Shown: positions 60,925 to 64,000 of the stretch, piece by piece
How the letters are laid out: every line of letters starts with the position of its first letter
Position numbering within the stretch: the stretch's first letter is position 1
DNA from: Candidatus Melainabacteria bacterium
GTDB lineage: Bacteria > Cyanobacteriota > Vampirovibrionia > Obscuribacterales > Obscuribacteraceae
Assembly: GCA_003151275.1 (NCBI GenBank)
Contig: PLXC01000101.1
Span: 29,112 to 93,111 of the forward strand
DNA length: 64,000 nucleotides
Direction: 5' to 3'
The notes under the pieces: generated by a model
What the model saw: the letters and a program-made list of their open reading frames with translations, nothing else
What the model was told of the DNA's origin: nothing
Database searches by the model: none
Position numbers and translations under genes: made by a program

Positions 60925-63582
60925 CTAACGTGGAGAAGAGGCTGATGCAATCGAAGCGTGATCGTCGCTGACGCTTAGAATGTATGGATGCTTCTTTGTC
61001 CACTCTGCTTCGATCTTTTCCAGGGTTTTGGTTGTTTCAGGATCGCTGAGTGCGTGTCCAAAGATCGTGAATTTATTATCTAAGTGTGGCGCATTGCCGA
61101 GCAGGATAGAAAATGAAGTCACTGCTGAATTAGGGTCATCTCCATGTGCCATGGATAAAACCCACTTCTTGTGCAATGCTTTGCCCGACTTCTGAGCCTC
61201 AGTCTCTAACGGCAGGCGTCTAAGCATCGATGTTACGTGCGCAGACAGTCTTCCGTTTCTATCTTCCTTGGTTTCAGCTAGAGCAGTCTGCAAGACAAAA
61301 TTCGGTTCGTACCTGACGATGCTCGTTCCGTCAAAAGCGCCGGCTTTAAACAATCTGTACATCTGCGTAGCGTTAACGGGGGCCAGGGCTGGATCCAAAA
61401 GCATGTGAATGTTACCGGCAGAGGTTTTCATTTCCACTGTCTTGGCGGCAGACAACAATGGACCATCCGACTTCTTATTGAATAGCGGATATGTTTCGTC
61501 AATCGGAGTCTTCTTCGCAACTACAGTCGAAGCCGTTGCAACTACAGTCGGCGCCGTTGTTGGTTTGATTCCACAATACAGTTCGTCTTTGCACGATTGC
61601 TTAGCACCGCTTACACCCGACAGTGACTCTATCGCGGAAGATGCCAATTTACTCATGTCTTCTGTGATTGGATTCTGGGTGCCCATGTCTTTGGCGCTGA
61701 TTATATAAGCATGCGATTTCTCCCACGTCGCGATCATCTTTTTCATGGTGGCAAGTGTGATCGCATCTGGTAGCAGCCGACCAAATACGGTGTACTTGTG
61801 GTTGAGGTGGGGCGCGTCATTTAAGAGGATAGAGAACGAGCTGACAGCTGAGTCTTCAGCGTGAGAACGGGCCATCGTCAGCGCCCATTTTTGATGTAAG
61901 CCCCTTCCCTGTTCATGAGCCGCAGTTTCCAACGGCAGACGACGAAGCATATCAGTCATCTCCATTGAGACCGGTTTCTTCGTATTGTGCTTTAGATCAA
62001 TGGAGCCAGTTTGGAAGATGTAGTTTGGCTGATAGACCAACATGACAGTGTCATCAAACGCTCCAGCTTTAAAGAGCTTGTACATTTGAGTCGCATGTTG
62101 AGGAGCAATCGTGGGGTCGAGCACCATATGCAATTTACCAACTGAAGTTGTTATTTCTAACTCTTTCGGTTGAGTCAGCAATGGTCCGTCGTTGTGCGCC
62201 TCAAACAGGCTGTATCGGTCCGTACCGTTATAGTCTTCTGTTGTCGATCCACTGCTGGCGTCTGCAACTTGAACTTCCTTATCCCAATTCGGCTTGACGA
62301 ATTTATTGTCTTCAAAAAATATACCTTGCGAGACCATTGAATCGTGCGTATCTTTGGTGACGTTGTCATAGACTGAGTCGATTTCGAAGTGTTTTCCTTT
62401 CGGAAGCAAAACGCCTTCTTTAAAATACAAGTCTCCGATGTTTGCGATTTCCAGTCCGTGATCCGTTTTTGTTTTAATATCCACTGTCCAGGCTGGAGTC
62501 TTTTTCTCTCCATCGCAGATCATCAGCGAAACCTGTTTGCATAGAGGATGCACGTGTGTCCAGACGGCATGAACAATGCGATCTTCGCTAGCAAATCCAT
62601 AGTCCCGTTCTTCCGAAATCGGTGATGTGTATGGGTGCACGCCAGGCGGCACCTTCCAGTGCCCAGTCATTTTGCGATCTTTGGAATCATTTACTATTGA
62701 ACCCGGTACCGCATTTGGTGCATTCTCGCCGGTTGACATGACCATGCAACTTGGTCCATGTGTTCCCAAATCTTCGTCGGTTGATTTTTTATCCAGCACA
62801 ACCGCCACATAAGGTGTATACCAAGACAACGGCTTTAGCGGCTTCTTCAGGTCGGAATCTTTGATGAAGTCGAGAGTACAAAGGTGTTTGAGTCTTCGAT
62901 GCTCTGAGGTCGTGCGATTCGCAGCTTGAAACGTCAGATGCAGGAATTCCGTACTCGAAAGTGGAACACCATAGCCTTCCGGAAAACGAAAATCGGTTTG
63001 ACCCTGGGTTAGCGTAAAGAGCCTTGAGCTGCCAGTATGCACCTCAGGAAAAACGGTGTTGCGTGGATCGACATCAACATTAAAATGGCAGATAAACTCC
63101 GCAGTTGGCAATGGCTTATCGTTTTCATCCAGCACTATCAGCTTCACACCCTTAGCCCAAATCAGTTGCTTGGGCTCTGTCGAATGAGTGAGATTACTGA
63201 TCGGCACGGTGTGACTGGAACTCGCCATCATGGATGGACTATTGCCCTTTTCTACGAATTTGACTTGGGATTCGCCCACCGAGATCTGCTTGCTGGCCAG
63301 CATGTCCGAAACTCTAAGCGTCTCGCTCACATATGGACCTTCCATTGATCGGTACTTGCGATGAATATCGAAAGGTCCAACAGCGATTTTCACCTCTTGA
63401 ACCGGTCCATCTGCGGAATCGACGATGTTTGAACCTTTCGTCCCCGCCGCGCTTGGCGCATTTGTACTAGCGACAGTTGCATCAGTGCCAGATTTTGTCT
63501 GAGAACATGAAGACAAACTAAGAAGCGCTACTGCTAGCAAGGTAGTTGAGATAGAAGCTAAAAATGCTTGTTTTTTCGACAC
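60925..63582 (-). CDS. Lipoprotein with copper-monooxygenase-like region and two cyclophilin domains
   Basis: 885 residues. A lipobox LSSC with Cys26 follows a hydrophobic signal. Residues about 150-420 are beta-rich; DRIVHAVWTHVHPLCKQVSLM, GVLLPKGKHFEI and YDNVT recall the C-terminal domain of PHM/DBH-type copper monooxygenases, with an H-x-H pair as candidate ligands. Then come two homologous peptidyl-prolyl isomerase domains of cyclophilin type (LEITTSVGKLHMVLDPTIAP and VEMKTSAGNIHMLLDPALAP, each with ATQMYKLFKAGAFD). The usual active-site Arg and Gln positions look changed, so isomerase activity is uncertain. It is probably periplasmic and membrane-tethered. Confidence 0.75.
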   Translation of the reverse strand: MSKKQAFLASISTTLLAVALLSLSSCSQTKSGTDATVASTNAPSAAGTKGSNIVDSADGPVQEVKIAVGPFDIHRKYRSMEGPYVSETLRVSDMLASKQISVGESQVKFVEKGNSPSMMASSSHTVPISNLTHSTEPKQLIWAKGVKLIVLDENDKPLPTAEFICHFNVDVDPRNTVFPEVHTGSSRLFTLTQGQTDFRFPEGYGVPLSSTEFLHLTFQAANRTTSEHRRLKHLCTLDFIKDSDLKKPLKPLSWYTPYVAVVLDKKSTDEDLGTHGPSCMVMSTGENAPNAVPGSIVNDSKDRKMTGHWKVPPGVHPYTSPISEERDYGFASEDRIVHAVWTHVHPLCKQVSLMICDGEKKTPAWTVDIKTKTDHGLEIANIGDLYFKEGVLLPKGKHFEIDSVYDNVTKDTHDSMVSQGIFFEDNKFVKPNWDKEVQVADASSGSTTEDYNGTDRYSLFEAHNDGPLLTQPKELEITTSVGKLHMVLDPTIAPQHATQMYKLFKAGAFDDTVMLVYQPNYIFQTGSIDLKHNTKKPVSMEMTDMLRRLPLETAAHEQGRGLHQKWALTMARSHAEDSAVSSFSILLNDAPHLNHKYTVFGRLLPDAITLATMKKMIATWEKSHAYIISAKDMGTQNPITEDMSKLASSAIESLSGVSGAKQSCKDELYCGIKPTTAPTVVATASTVVAKKTPIDETYPLFNKKSDGPLLSAAKTVEMKTSAGNIHMLLDPALAPVNATQMYRLFKAGAFDGTSIVRYEPNFVLQTALAETKEDRNGRLSAHVTSMLRRLPLETEAQKSGKALHKKWVLSMAHGDDPNSAVTSFSILLGNAPHLDNKFTIFGHALSDPETTKTLEKIEAEWTKKHPYILSVSDDHASIASASSPR

Positions 63583-63734
63583 AGAAAGCCGCGAAAGAGG
63601 AGCCTGACCAGCCTGATTTTACTACATATGTGGGGTTGCCCAGGTTAGGTCTGCTGATAACCCAGCGATTCCGTAACCTGATAACAGTAGATTCGTAAGC
63701 AGAAAATTATGCCCATTCTGCCTGTCCCAATTAA

Positions 63735-63776
63735 CTCTTAAGCAATTGGTTCCGTGTTCGAATCACGGATGACCCA
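63735..63776 (+). tRNA. 3' fragment of tRNA-Lys (CTT), candidate attachment site
   Basis: From the anticodon loop CTCTTAA onward the sequence is a normal tRNA: stem GCAAT, variable TGGTT, T arm CCGTG-TTCGAAT-CACGG, acceptor half ATGACCC and discriminator A, then a T-run. The 5' half is missing: the preceding bases do not pair with the acceptor or the anticodon stem. Such 3' halves are left by tyrosine-recombinase elements that integrate at tRNA genes. Confidence 0.6.
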
Positions 63777-63812
63777 ACTTTTTTTATGGCTGGGTAGCGA
63801 ATGACAGCAGCG

Positions 63813-64000
63813 TCAATCGCTCTCGCTACCATCAGGCCAGTAGTAATGATTGGCACCGCCTTTATTTGGAGTAGGGCTCTTGGCACCGCCGTCATTTGGA
63901 GGGCTATCAGGCCAGTAGTAATGATTGGCGCCACCGTCATTCGGAGTAGCGCCCTTGGCGCCGCCGTCATTCGGAGTAGCGCCCTTGGCGCCGCCGTCAT
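63813..64000 (-). CDS. C-terminal end of a repetitive Gly/Asn/Asp-rich protein (runs off window)
   Basis: On the minus strand the frame ending at TGA 63813-63815 reads as tandem units NDGGAKGATP and NDGGANHYYWPD, ending GSESD. The DNA repeat period is about 30 bases, with perfect or near-perfect copies at the right edge. The start lies beyond the window. Another frame over the same DNA is open only because of the repeats. Repetitive Gly/Asn/Tyr-rich ends occur in surface or matrix proteins. Nothing else can be assigned. Confidence 0.6.
   Translation of the reverse strand, partial: DGGAKGATPNDGGAKGATPNDGGANHYYWPDSPPNDGGAKSPTPNKGGANHYYWPDGSESD

Noticed and set aside
63583..63734. Intron-split tRNA-Lys, with the 5' half farther upstream
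   Set aside because: I searched the upstream 150 bases for a segment pairing with acceptor half ATGACCC and the anticodon stem; GGGTTGC near 63633 is only a partial match and no D arm follows it.
63731..64000. Open minus-strand frame of Met/Ala/Leu/Thr-rich repeats at the right edge
   Set aside because: It is open because the DNA is a 30-base tandem repeat and it reads through the tRNA-Lys fragment. The other frame gives a sensible Gly/Asn/Tyr repeat and its own stop.
1..64000. CRISPR arrays, rRNA genes, insertion sequences, riboswitches
   Set aside because: I saw no regularly spaced identical repeats with unique spacers, no rRNA-like stretch, no transposase or integrase gene, and no riboswitch consensus that I could recognise.

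Overview
The window reads like a chromosomal segment of a free-living, non-photosynthetic bacterium of mid GC content. The mix of Hanks-type Ser/Thr kinases, TPR and EF-hand proteins, DUF4384 proteins, small membrane proteins and long secreted proteins of unknown function recalls the Melainabacteria/Vampirovibrionia side of the cyanobacterial lineage (Obscuribacter-like). That assignment is an inference from gene content; no rRNA or universal marker gene is present to test it.

Layout. 0-6.3 kb: two DUF4384-type envelope proteins, three very small membrane proteins, a lipoprotein, then a class V aminotransferase overlapping a YheT-type hydrolase. 6.3-10.5 kb: a GntR/FCD regulator divergent from a membrane protein, followed by an FAD amine/amino-acid oxidase and a close PatA-like putrescine aminotransferase. 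The intergenic region carries overlapping palindromes lying exactly between a -35 and a -10. 10.5-18 kb: a stress-flavoured block with a GT20 trehalose-phosphate-synthase-type enzyme, a hemerythrin, a helical protein, a GT4 glycosyltransferase and two LRV/HEAT-like proteins. 18-26.5 kb: an MFS transporter, a TPR kinase, secreted proteins, a histidine phosphatase, a deoxyhypusine-synthase-like enzyme and a MerC protein. 26.5-39.5 kb: hydrolase, TPR protein, EF-hand protein, a large modular protein with zincin and kinase-like motifs, a 1044-residue DUF2339 membrane protein, PlsC, and a triple DUF4177-like protein.

39.5-41 kb holds a secreted nuclease followed by five minus-strand tRNA genes (Glu, Asp, Pro, a UAA-anticodon tRNA lacking the long leucine arm, and Tyr), several with atypical T loops. 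41-58 kb mixes a SGNH-type protein, BON proteins, a broken kinase gene, GalM, a beta-lactamase-fold hydrolase, a second EF-hand protein, a second kinase with its TPR partner and a TonB-C-like protein. 58.7-60.9 kb encodes a glycoamylase/GH144-type protein that shares its N-terminal module with the 32.6-34.3 kb protein. The window ends with a large lipoprotein combining a copper-monooxygenase-like region and two cyclophilin domains, a 3' tRNA-Lys fragment that looks like an attachment site, and the repetitive C-terminus of a gene running off the edge.

Most notable: (1) two large proteins with one common N-terminal module and unrelated C-terminal enzymatic regions, a possible uncharacterised modular effector family; (2) the regulator that appears to start at ATA behind a perfect Shine-Dalgarno, with its putative operators; (3) the odd tRNA cluster and the tRNA-Lys half; (4) polyamine-linked genes at two places (PatA/oxidase and the DHS-like enzyme).
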